Assembly: GCF_022201045.2 (NCBI RefSeq)
Contig: NC_068562.1
Location: forward strand, 10,911,001-10,975,000
Origin: Citrus sinensis
Lineage: Eukaryota; Streptophyta; Magnoliopsida; Sapindales; Rutaceae
DNA length: 64,000 nucleotides
Reading direction: 5' to 3'
Part shown: positions 33,751 to 44,872 of the stretch, one piece after another
Layout of the letters: the number at the start of each line of letters is the position of its first letter
Position numbering within the stretch: the first letter of the stretch is position 1
Program-made: the position numbers and the translations under genes
The notes under the pieces: generated by a model
What the model was told of the DNA's origin: nothing
Seen by the model: the letters and a program-made list of their open reading frames with translations, nothing else
Database searches by the model: none

Positions 33751-34099
33751 TAGACCCTAAAAATTAAAAATTTCACCACAAAAAAAAGTCCTCAATGTTT
33801 TCTTTAAAATTATCGGCGGCGACATCATCCCTCGTCGGCGGCGGCTCCATCTCTCACCGGCATCCGATCTACAACCTTCAACAAAACCTAGGTTAGTCAT
33901 TTTTCTTATTTTCATTAATTTAAAATGAGATTTTAGAATAATAATAGTTATAGCTTGAGATTAATAGTGGTGGTGATGATGTTTGTGGTGGTTGGGAGTA
34001 TTGTTTTCGATTTTGGAGTGATTGTGCTTAATTTTTGCAGGTGGGGAGGGAGGGGGGCAGGGCGCGCGCGCGCGCCCATGCGCGGCACGCTGTTGCACC

Positions 34100-34155
34100 A
34101 GATGCTGTCGCACCAATTTTTTGGCCTGTCACACCAATTTTTTGGTGCGACAGGC
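34100..34155. repeat. Left subterminal repeats of the MULE
   Basis: GCTGTCGCACCAATTTTTTGG, GCCTGTCACACCAATTTTTTG and GGTGCGACAGGC: three inverted and direct copies of one 14-bp word (TTGGTGCGACAGGC). Confidence 0.8.
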
Positions 34156-34277
34156 AAAAATTAGATTTTTTTTTTGTAATGAGTTAATTTTTTTTTTTTG
34201 TAAATGTAATGTAATAATTTTATAAATATTACAAATACATAGCGAAATCAGAATCACCGGATATTGAAGTAAGCAAG

Positions 34278-37200
34278 ATGTATTTTCGTTATGCCGATCA
34301 CTTTCCTGGTCGAATTTCGAGCATGTGTATGTTATCTTCGGTCGTTAAAGCCATCGAGGAAAAATTAACAAACCGGCAGTTGCGTATGTTCAAAAAGGAT
34401 ATATTTGGGCATTTTTTGGAGTGTCGAAGTTTTCCATTTAGTGGGGTAATTTTGCACAATCTTCTACTGCGGCAAGTGGCCCATGAAGAAGATAGCCGTG
34501 AGGATCAGTTATGGTTTCAAATTGGTAAGCATTTGATTCGCTTGTCAATTGTCGAATGGTGCTTGGTTACTGGACTTTCATTTGGTGTTGATACCAATCA
34601 AAAAAATGATGAAATGGAGCAGAGGCTACGGAATACGTATTTTGGTGGTGTGCATCGTAAGATTAATGTGAAGCAATTCGATGCAGTATTTAAGGAGTTG
34701 AAATTCGAGGAAATTGACGATATGGACGCATTAAAGATTGCGCTGTTTTATTTTACGGACAGAGTACTAAATGCAAGAAAAAATCACTGTCAAATTAATT
34801 TCGATTGGCTTGACCAAGTTGATGATAAACAGTACTTCCGAAAGCGTCCATGGGGTCTATTGTCGTAGGAAATGATTTACGAGAGTCTTGACAATGCACT
34901 GTTCGAGAAAGACGAGAAATTTAAGAAGACTCGGTTGAAAAATCCAGATCATAATATTGAAAAATACAATCTTTACGGCTTTACGTCTGGGGTTCAGGTG
35001 CTATTTTTTTTTTGTTTATTACTAAGTTTTATAGTATTAAATATTTGATAGTTGTTTTATTTGATTTTTCACTTTGGTTGTTGTAGGCTTGGATTTACGA
35101 AGCAATCGGAGGGTTGCCATCAACATGGGTCGTCAAAACGAAGAATAAGATTCCCCGCATTCTGCAATGGAAGCCCATGGCGTCTTCGAGAATCAACTTT
35201 GCGGAGGTTTATTCGTTCTTCAACGACGAATCTCGTCTTGTAAGTAATATGTATTACTTATTTTTTTAACTTTACTAAATTTAAGTTATGTATACTTACT
35301 TAAAATTTTCAATTGAATTTATGGAAGGGGGACGTTTTACAAACTCTTGATCCAAATTTAAAGGAGAGTAGCAGAAATTATTGGCTCTCTGTGAAGGATT
35401 ACTTGCCAAGCATTCCAGACTGGGTTCATAAGGTCGGTATACTCTAAGCACTAAAAATTTATTAATCGAAATTTTTGACTTTTCATTTACTAATTTTAAA
35501 TGATACTTTATACAGCACCAACCCTCAATCAACGCGATGCCGTTGGTTACAAGGCAATCAGACGAGCATGACGATCATGACGACATACCAAACCCAATAC
35601 CAGAGCAGCGTCATGACACTTTTGAGGATGAGGTGGGGCATGACACTTTTGAGGATGAGGTGGCTGTTGATGACCACCAGCAGCAAACAGACAACTCTGA
35701 TGACGCACGGGATTCAGAGGTTAGAAATAATATACGATATTTTTTTTATAAATTATTATTTTTTTATTGTTATTCTAAAGTTTTATTTTTTTCTTTTGTA
35801 ATAGTCGAGGACAAAGCAGTTTAATGATTACGTACGACGACGGCTGTATAAGATTGATCGTAACGTGTATGAAATAAAGTCAGAATTAAAAGATTTTAAA
35901 GAAACCGTTGTTGGCTTCATCGACACATTTTCTAAATGTCCAAATAAGGATTCTCCCACTGCACGCTCGTATGCGGTAAGCTAATTTAAATTTAATAATA
36001 ATGTTCGTTTAACTTTTAATTTGATAGTTATTTAATATGTTCTTTTTGGCGAATGTATAGGCCCCGGATGACGTTGGAGTGTATACTGACGTGGGCAATG
36101 AAAATTTGTCTACGCCCACGTCATTGTATAGTTTCTACGGGGATGTAAGTGGGGAGAGCGTGCAGGTGTTCACAGAGGTGCCTCCGGGCGTTAGTAAGTT
36201 CAGCCGCGCGTACATACCGTCGTATGTTTATAACAGTCCTTACATGATTCCTCCGGTCAGGCGAGGACAGAACGTCCGGCCTTTACCTCAACCCCAAATC
36301 ATGGAGCATGCGATTGACATGAGTACAAGTGTGGATGTAAATCCACTGAGAGGATTGGAGGACTCTAGTCTGTTTGCTGAGTTTGATCGATGGTTCACTG
36401 GTGATAGCAGAGTCTGCCGGAGAGTCCAGCACCCGCGGTCATTCTTTCAAATAATTTTGGGGACAACTTCGATGGGATGGCTAGGCGATGAGGTATTTAT
36501 AATTTCCTCGTGGTGTATACTGTTGTGGATTTGTGTATAAATTTTTTTTAAAACTCGTAATATTTCTGTTTCTCTACAGCATATTCACGAGTATCTCCGC
36601 TTGATTAGCGAGAAACAACGGCAGTATCCAAATGCCTTACTCCAACGTGTCACACATACTGACACATTTTTTTGGGTAACGTGCCGACAAAACTTATAAA
36701 TTTTATTAAATTATAAAAATTTAAGTTTTATTAATTTATGCATTTCTTGGTTATCTATGTATTAGGTGTTCTTGAATCAATTATGGAATAACGGGAATTG
36801 TGCAGTCGATTCAATGGTATTCGACGACCGCTTGAATAGTTATCTTTGTGGGCGACAACACACAATGTCTAAATCAATGATGGATGTCGATATGGTATAT
36901 ATTTTATTACATTTCACATGCTATATAATGAAAATATTCAAGTTGTTGCTATTTCTTTGTTGTATTTTAATTTCATACATAACGAACATGTTTTTCAATT
37001 GTTATATGCAGTTACTCATCCCTGTTAACTTGGACGGCGGGCATTGGGTACTAGCACGAGTTGACTTTCGGAAAAATAAAGTCTAAATTTATGACTCATT
37101 ACTCTCAAATCGTGACGACAAAAGGTACAAGTTGAAATTCAAGCCACTTGAAGTTATATTCCCTCGATGGTTGGAATATGTTGGCTTCTACAATATCCGA

Positions 37201-37410
37201 CCGAAGTTGCGGAGTGAAGACCCGTGGAAAGTTATCGCAGTTAAGAGCGCGCCACAACAAGAGCCCGGAACTGGCGATTACGGTGTTTTTGTATTGATGG
37301 TTACGATGTATTTAATGTTCGGGCTTAGATTGGAGTTTAACGCCAGTCATGTCGAGTACTTTAGAAAGAAGATTGCGGTTGATATATTTAATGACGATAT
37401 TATATTGTAA
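34278..37410 (+). pseudogene. DUF1985-ULP1 (C48) cysteine peptidase gene carried by the MULE, probably inactive
   Basis: GT-AG boundaries suggest nine exons: 34278-34997, 35087-35239, 35328-35432, 35516-35719, 35805-35975, 36061-36492, 36580-36675, 36766-36894, 37012-37410. Exon 1 encodes DUF1985 (FGHFLECRSFPFSG, LWFQIGKHLIRLS-x-VEW-x-LVTGL). Exon 9 encodes the C48 peptidase C-terminal half with the catalytic His in GGHW and Asp in IYDSL. In the nucleophile motif the Cys of GDCGVF is Tyr (GDYGVF, codon 37279-37281). There are also two in-frame stops: TAG at 34866-34868 (a Trp position) and TAA at 37084-37086. The family removes SUMO-like modifiers; this copy should lack activity. Exon 4 holds a 9-residue tandem repeat (HDTFEDEVG). 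Exon limits are my reading, not confirmed by transcripts. Confidence 0.8.
35612..35665. repeat. 27-bp tandem repeat in exon 4 of the ULP1-like gene
   Basis: Two perfect copies of CATGACACTTTTGAGGATGA plus GGTGGGG, encoding HDTFEDEVG twice in an acidic region. Confidence 0.9.
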
Positions 37411-37618
37411 ACCTATGTAGTAATTTAAATGTTGAAATTTGTATTTTTTTTTTACTTCGCGCACTTAAGTTTATATAATTTTAATGCCTCACATTTTAAA
37501 CTTTAAATAAAGTTTTATGAAATATAAGTGTACAATACACAAAAAACAGTAACATTTTTAACCAACGAAACACAAAAACAATAATAGTTTTTACAAACTC
37601 ATAACACACAAAATACAA

Positions 37619-40252
37619 CTAACTTCGAGTCGACGCAATGGGATTCTTACATCTCTTACGATTATGGCCTAGTTCATGACACCGACCGCATCTTACAGTC
37701 CGCCGGTCAACGTCCTCGCCAGCCGAGGGTATTCTGAGCTCTTTACGACGGCCAGGTGGTGGTGCCTCAACTGGTGGGTATACTTGCATCTCCTGAATTT
37801 CATCTGGAACTTCCCAATCAGCCACATCACCAACTGGCTATACTGGTTGTGCATAAGCCATCGCCAACGATTCTGTAGTGTAAAAGTCCGAGCAAAGATT
37901 AATAAAATCTACCCGGTGTGTTAAACACGCCGCAATTGCATGAGCACACACAAGCTGATCAAGCTGGAACACTCTGCAGGAGCAAGTTCTCTTTTGCAAG
38001 TCAACCAAACCTTCCTTAAGCCCACCGCCTACCACTTGAAATCGATGCGGAGACACCGGCCGAACTATCATTCTTTCAGCTATAGTTCTCCTCTCAGTGA
38101 CTATTTCATCCGCCCATGTTGTTAGCCGAGTAGTCATTGATTCAGCCACAATTTTTCTATCATAAAACCATTGCTGCATTGTTTTTCTAAAGTGATCAAT
38201 AAGATAAGTAACAGGAAATTTTCGAGGTTCCCGCATGAAAGAATTAACACTCTCCGCGATGTTGGTGGTAAGTATGCTGTACCTCCTACCTTCAAACTGA
38301 AACATTGCCCAATTACACGTACCGACATTATTTTCTAGGTAATCAGCCGCTCCCAAGTGGATTATCCACAACCCTTCAAGTTGTCTCTTAAATTCCTCAT
38401 GGCCATATGCTTTTGCTGCATTAATAAAGGCAGGCTCAAATTGATCCCAAAGAGCTTTGGACATTCTAAACTGAGACTTAATGTTACCTTTGACGTGGTA
38501 AAAACAAACGCCATGACTTGCATTGTGAAATACTTTAAGAACGGCTCTCCTTATGGCAGTGCATCGATCAGAGATAATTACCAACTCAGGTCTATCGCCA
38601 ATCACTCCGTGTAACTTCATCATAAACCATTCCCAAGCATCATTGTTTTCTGAATCCATGATCCCAATGGCTAACGGATACAATTGATTGTTACCATCAA
38701 GACATGTTGCCACGAACATGCTTCCACGATATAGTCCCTTCAAATGAGTACCATCTACAGCAATGACAGGCCGAATGTACTGCATAAAACCCTTGATGGA
38801 AGATCCGAGTGCTACAAAATAGTACAAGAAATTACCATCTCCATCCTGCTCGAGGTGAGTGACTGTACCCTCATTAGTTGTAGTTAGTACGTGAGAGTAT
38901 TTAGAGAGCAAGTTGTATGACTCTGCAGGGTTTCCTCGAACTATTTCAAGACCAACTTCTCTTGCCCGATATGCCTGCTGGTATGTTAACTGAACACCGT
39001 ATTCCTGTTGCATATCTGCTCTTATGTCATTCGGAGTATAAATCCTCTTGTCTTGAATATATTTTTCTGCGATAATATGACCGAAAACCTGGCTCCTTAC
39101 TTGATGACGTCCATCAACCAATACCTCATTATGACAAGTATGTACATTGTCAATTCTCTTCACCACCCAAGGAACATTTTGCTCGTTCGAACATCTAGTT
39201 GCTTGAATACGCCATTTACATGATTCTGAACAACAGTGAGCCTCAAAACGTGTCGTAGTAGACCGTGCAATCTTGAAATCAAACTTATCTCTAAAGGCAA
39301 CCTTGCGTAGTTGTAATATAAACTCATTCTTCTCAGCAAATAGCTTACCCACACTGATATCATCTGAATCACAACTGCTAACAAAGCTTGGAGCAACCAT
39401 GTTCGAAGGCAAAGTTGGAGCAAGACTTGTAAGAGGGTCAATTCGCCTTCTCGATCGAACCATAGAAGGACTAGGTCTATTGCCTCTGTTATTCACAGGA
39501 GTATTGTCTTCACACTCATCGTCGTGCTGAAACGACGGAACATTCGAAGGACCAGCTCCTCCATCATCACCATCATTATTGAAATGAGTGCCCCTCGTAT
39601 TATTAGAAGGTTCTGCACAAACATTATCCCCCTCTGTCTCATGATGAAAATCATCATTGTCCCGAAAATCATTGTTGTGATACGGAGAATACCGTTGCTC
39701 CAACGACGTCGTTATTGGAAATACCGTTGCTCCAACATCCTCTAACGTAACGCCGTTATCATCAATGTTGTCATGATTGTCATGGATTGGAGAGTAATAT
39801 TGCTGCAGCGATATTGTCCTTGGCAACAGCTCTTCATCATTATCGGGGCCAGACATATTTGCTTTAAACGAAGTTTCTGTATCGACATGTGGCTCAATAC
39901 CTTCGCTCGGAACTCGAGGTGATGTGGTCACGAATATAGGAATGCATCCAAAATTGGCTACGTCGGATGCCATATACAACACAACCCTCACCATTTCATC
40001 ATCAAATATATCCATGGACAGTGCACATATACGATATAATGTGTTACTAGACCTCAAAGTTGTCTTCATTGTAATACTATATTCATTAGGGTTTATTTGT
40101 AACACCTCGTATACTCTTGCCAATAACTGATCAAACAGACAATTTTTCCCAACCAAAAAAGCTCGATTTTTACCATTCACATACTCCATACGGCCATCCT
40201 CTAATGTCTCCCACCAACCATCGTAACACAATTCAAGTACAACTGAATCCAT
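37619..40252 (-). pseudogene. mudrA-like MULE transposase with one in-frame stop
   Basis: Start chosen at 40252 (MDSVVLELCYDGWW) because a splice-acceptor-like TTTCAG lies just upstream on the minus strand, so the 6 extra residues of the longest frame are probably untranslated leader. By residue of the longer frame: N-terminal PB1-like region 1-105; acidic Asn/Asp-rich linker to 300; MuDR zinc-binding domain 305-380; MULE DDE transposase domain about 500-680 with VDGTH (D506) and ISDR (D568); SWIM zinc finger C-x-C...C-x-H at 763-777. A TAG at 37838-37840 (GTA-TAG-CCA context) interrupts the frame; it resumes in phase to 37619 with a CCHC knuckle CGRCHELGHNRKRC. The stop follows the catalytic and SWIM domains, so the 810-residue product might still work. 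Confidence 0.9.
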
Positions 40253-40325
40253 TAAGCCTGAAATTATCAAAAAAAAATTAATTGGATCCGGATTAAATTA
40301 ATACAGTTTTAATGAATCTCTAAGG

Positions 40326-40375
40326 CTTGGTGCGACAGGCAGAAATTTTTGGTGCGACAGGCAGCCTGTCGCCGG
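40326..40375. repeat. Right subterminal repeats of the MULE
   Basis: Two direct copies of TTGGTGCGACAGGCAG followed by an inverted GCCTGTCGCC. Same word as near the left end. Confidence 0.82.
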
Positions 40376-42109
40376 ATTCACCCACAATTCAATTAAGCAA
40401 GTTCAGAAAATAACTCATACCACTAAGTGATGCCGATTAGTGTTGGATTCGGATAGATTATGATCGGATTTCACCTTTACTGTTGTCTTTTGCCGTCGAC
40501 GTTGGTTGATGATTAAGCTGCGTTTGGTTTGACGATATGGGAGAAAGATTATTGCTTTTGGTCTGTAAAGAAGGGTAATTTGGGGAGAAAGGCTTGTGTT
40601 TGGCTAATGTTGACAGAAAAAAATTGATAGGGTTAGTTGTGAAAATAACAAAATATTTATGGCTATTTTCGTAAATTTTCCAAAAATTATATAAATTGAA
40701 AATTTAAATAAAAGTGGGCTTATTTGAACCAACGAAGTTCCTCTCCATACTTATTTTAAAAAAATAAATTCATTATTAAAATTTCAAAATTTACAAATCT
40801 CAAAATTCCCCTTCACATATTACTTCCTCTCTTTATCTTATAATTGTAAATTCTCTCTCCCTGTTGTGCAAACTAAACACCCAATTTTACTCTCTTTTTT
40901 TAAAAAAGGAAAATTATCAGCCATATACCCTTAAATGACACTCGTATCAAATGTGTGTGAACACTTTTCAAGTGTATCACTCGTATACCCTAAGTTGACA
41001 AAACACATCTGTCATCCACCAATCCGTTAACTTCCGTTAGAAAGTTAATAGAATTGTGGCAAATTGACTATTTTACCTTTGAAACTCAAAATGAGGTAAA
41101 AATATAAATTTACCCAAAAATTAACGTAAATTTTCAATACACAATTTTTTTTATATTGTTATTAACAATACATTTTTTTGATTAAAAAAATAAATTATTA
41201 ATGGTACATATTATTAACAATTATCCATAAAAAATATTCATATTATACCATAAAAAATTATTAACAACATATTATTTACAATTATACATATTATACCATA
41301 AAAATTTCCAATTGGAGCTTGCACTACTAGAAAAATGGTCTTTACTGATACTTATCTTGTGACACTTAATTAAAAAGTATCAGTAATTACATGTGTTTGG
41401 GGCATTTTCCGTGTTTAACAGATAAGTATCACAAATTTTCAATACTATAGTGTCTGTAAATTAAGTATCACAAATATGTGACATTAAGGTATTAGTAATT
41501 AAAAAAATAAAATTTTAATTTTGTATCCACTGGGAGTCGAACCACAGACTTCTATACTTTAACTTTTTAATTTTAAACGTTAAGCCACCAAACCACAAGT
41601 TGCATTTTTACTTAATAAACAATAATTATTAAAAATTAAATTAAATTATCTAGAAAGTAGAAACTATTTCGTTTTAATGAGGTGTACATGGAAACCTAAA
41701 ATCTAAAAATTTTGACGAGCAAAAAATCTATCCCCACCGCCACTTTCTTCTTTGAACCGAAGCTCTCTTCTCTCTCTCTCCCCCCTCTCTCTCTCTCTAC
41801 CTCTCTCTCTAACAACGTTCTACCTCACAAGTCGTTGCTGTAAACCTTCAAAATAAGCCGCCATCCTTGAGCTAAAATACCCTTGGGAAAAAGCCTAGAA
41901 AGTGTTGTGAAGAACTTGGCCAAAGTTAGGGTTCGAAAGTCAGATTCAAAAAATTAGGGCTTTTTTTTTAGGGGTATTTTATTGTTTTTAATGTTGAGTT
42001 CAGAGAGGCCATCGACATTGTGGGGGTTTAAGACAAGGGGATTGGGCCCTACAGAGCCAAGAAGGCAAGTTAGAGGCGATTCCTTGATGAGAATGCTGAT
42101 GCTTCTGAA

Positions 42110-42346
42110 ATGGATTTTCTTGGAGGAGACCTTGCTGTTTCAGCCTTTGCAGATCTTTCTTTTGATCTTCCATTGAGGTGGTTTAGAGAAAAAGGAATTC
42201 ATGGACATCTTTTTGCATGTGCTGGGAACGTTGCCAAGTTAATAGAGAATGAATACGGAATTTCTCTTTGCCAAAGTTTTTGGAGTCAACTCGAAGTTCT
42301 GTTGGAGCTGGGATTGTTTTTCCCACAAACCTATTCCGCCTGGAGG
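42110..42346 (+). pseudogene. Unidentified captured exon in the CACTA element
   Basis: An open stretch (MDFLGGDLAVSAFADLSFD... to ...QTYSAW) of 79 codons ending at a donor-like GAG|GTGAGT at 42347. It looks like true coding sequence (balanced composition, splice donor), and upstream in the same frame a further coding-like stretch is broken by stops. I do not recognise the protein. Confidence 0.5.
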
Positions 42347-43353
42347 TGAGTTATCTGTTCTGTTGAGTTTATGGAATTTAAGCAACATATGATGCTTTGA
42401 TCTGGGTGGTTGTATGATTGAGGAAAGATATATGATGCATTATCAATCAAGGATCTGAAGGTATCTTGGCCTTAGTAAATGGTCATTTAGAGTTCTTCAG
42501 GACCAGTTTTTTCTTTGAAAAATAATTATGATTGAACACTATCTTAAAATGATTAAAAGTTAATTCATTTCGGAATAAAAGGAGGTCCTATACTTCCATA
42601 ATCAAGAACTGTTAAGGGAAATATTTGATTTTTACTTTGTGGGTCATTATCCATAAGTAATATTTGCAAACATCTAACTCTATAATTGGGAAAGTTGATT
42701 TTTGGGTATTTGTCAAACATTTAAATATGTGGGGGACCATCCCATTGAACTAGTAGATATTTATATGGATGTCCATTGAGCTTTTGTTTAACTTCAAATG
42801 TCTACTTCTTGAGTCATTACTTCTATATATGTAAATCCTAGTTTAAAGTGCCTGCAGAGAGGTGATTGTTTCTATTTCCATGCTTAAGTTCATCATGAAG
42901 TTTCCTTTGATAAACTTGCAGTAGAAAACATGGAGGGGAATGAGTAGGGAAAGAGCATTACATTGTTGGTCAGATTTAGGAAATGCTTGATGGAGTGCCC
43001 TTCTTATACCTCTTCATTTTTTTGGACTTGGCTTGTAAATTGTATTATCACCTTGCCAAATAGAAGTCAATTTTTAGTCCTTGTTTTTCTTCCTTTAATC
43101 TAAGATTGAATAACTTTTTGCATGAATACCGCCATATTTAGAAAATTTGTAATTATTATTCATTGATTGGTAAGCTAAATCTCACCTCTCTGTTTGGTTG
43201 AAATAAAAAAAAAATTATTCAAAATCAACTAGCAAACTTTTAATTTTTTTTCGTTTCTGCAAAATGTGCAGCTTCCATGATATTTTTTTCTCTGTATTAC
43301 ATTTGCCATACACACTGTCTTCTGAATCTTATTCGGTACTGATGTTGCTGATA

Positions 43354-44872
43354 GGCAGGTGAACTTATGAAACTTGACTACCAAAGAAAGGTTGCTATGC
43401 TTAACAAGCAAAAGAAACGAGGTACTAACTCTGAAGCACTGGAGAAAATAAAAGCAGCAGTCAGTCATCTGCACACAAGATATATTGTCGATATGCAATC
43501 CATGGATTCAACAGTTCTCGAAATAAATCGTTTACGAGATGAGCAGCTATATCCAAAACTTGTTCAGCTTGTTGATGGGTATGTTTCGTTCTGAGAAAAA
43601 CTTCTGAAGTTAAATGTTCTTGTATCTTATTCCATTTGGTTATTTGGAATTGAATTATTATGTGTCAAAAATGAACTGAACAGTAAGACAGAACAAGAAT
43701 TACTGGGACTTGTTTAGATGGTTTGACTGCTTAAGCTGATGCATTAGAAGATGCTGGATGTAAATTTTAATTAAGTTTGGCAATTAACTAGGTACTTAAG
43801 TTTATCATGCGAAATTCATTAAAGTTTTCACGAAAATGAACAGAATCGGTTTTGCTTGGGACCTGCACTACTGGGATTTTTTTATTCATTTCTATAGACA
43901 TACAATATTATCACCATGCCATGCCTAGGAAGAACCTGTGGTAAAATAATGATTTATTCCACTTGGAATAGTTCCTGCGGTGGGTAAATTGAACGAAAAT
44001 AAATTTCTAGTCTCATAGGACTATTTCTCTTTTGCACTTCCTTGACATTAACCGGTTGTTAGTAGTTTCAGACAAAACTTCTTTGCTCAGTTTGACTAGA
44101 AGAAAGATATGCGAAGAATATACAAATTGCTTATTTAGGTTGAATAGGTTTTTTTTTTTTTTTAGCTTGCGTTCACTGCATTTTGGAAACAATCTTTGGT
44201 GGGTTTATTTGGAGTTCTTGATGGCACATTTATTATTGAACTCATAAACTATCCAGCTCTAGTTGCACACTTTTCCTTCTTTATCATACTCTTTATAATT
44301 CTAAGGGTGCTCTTATTGGTGTTAGAAGAATGCTTTATTGCTCTCCATGAGTCGAATGATTTTGGAAGTAAAAAATGTTGAATGTGATCTAAATGCAAAA
44401 CATAATGATACCACCCCTGCTGCATGTCTTAAGCAGGCAACAAATTTTATGCAATTGGCATTCTCACATTTTATTAAGTTCATCTTTTTTTCATCTTAGC
44501 TTCATGCTAATGGCATTCTCTCGAATGCTTCTCTCATCTTATGTTGATTTCCTTCTTTCCTTGTATTACTTTTTGAGTCACTTTTCCTCTCCATCTCAAT
44601 ATTTTCATTTTGGTTACTCATCCTATAACTTCATGTGTCGATTTGCAAGCTGGTCTTGTTTTACCATTGAATTTCTGCATAACTGCGCTACCGCATTTGT
44701 ACGACCACATTCTCCTTTATAAACCATTTATTTTTATCTCATTGTATGAAAACCACTGCTGGTATTGACAAACTGTTTATCTTCAAAAACAATTTCTCCT
44801 AAAGAGATTTTGCACAAAACCTGAAGTCCCGTTTATGGCATGCAGGATGGCATTAATGTGGGGGACCATCCC
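43354..44872 (+). pseudogene. Captured DUF632 gene fragment (two exons and an intron)
   Basis: An exon at 43359-43577 follows an acceptor GATAGGCAG and encodes GELMKLDYQRKVAML... through AVSHLHTRYIVDMQSMDS to QLVDG, ending at the donor GG|GTATGT. The intron runs to TATGGCATGCAG; the next exon reads G-ATG-GCA-TTA-ATG-TGG-GG, continuing D-G-M-A-L-M-W-G as in plant DUF630/DUF632 proteins (bZIP-like, NRG2 family). The similarity then stops. The rest of the gene is missing, so this is a fragment picked up from a chromosomal gene with its intron, by a DNA-level process. Confidence 0.82.

Larger units (their letters stand above)
33750..40700. mobile_element. Mutator-like element carrying a ULP1 peptidase gene (Kaonashi-type); ends approximate
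   Basis: Convergent genes: a DUF1985/ULP1 peptidase gene on plus (34278-37410) and a mudrA-like transposase on minus (37619-40252), with 3' ends about 210 bp apart. This arrangement is known from plant MULEs that acquired a ULP-like gene. I could not find clear terminal inverted repeats or a 9-bp target duplication, so the limits are a guess; some elements of this type lack long TIRs. Subterminal repeats (TTGGTGCGACAGGC) occur near both ends. Confidence 0.7.

Noticed and set aside
34060..34090. GCGCGCGCGC run as a structural (Z-DNA) or regulatory element
   Set aside because: Very short and inside transposon sequence; nothing further supports a function.
44393..44722. 109-residue hydrophobic frame in the CACTA interior
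   Set aside because: It lies within the intron of the captured DUF632 fragment; composition-driven and without motifs.
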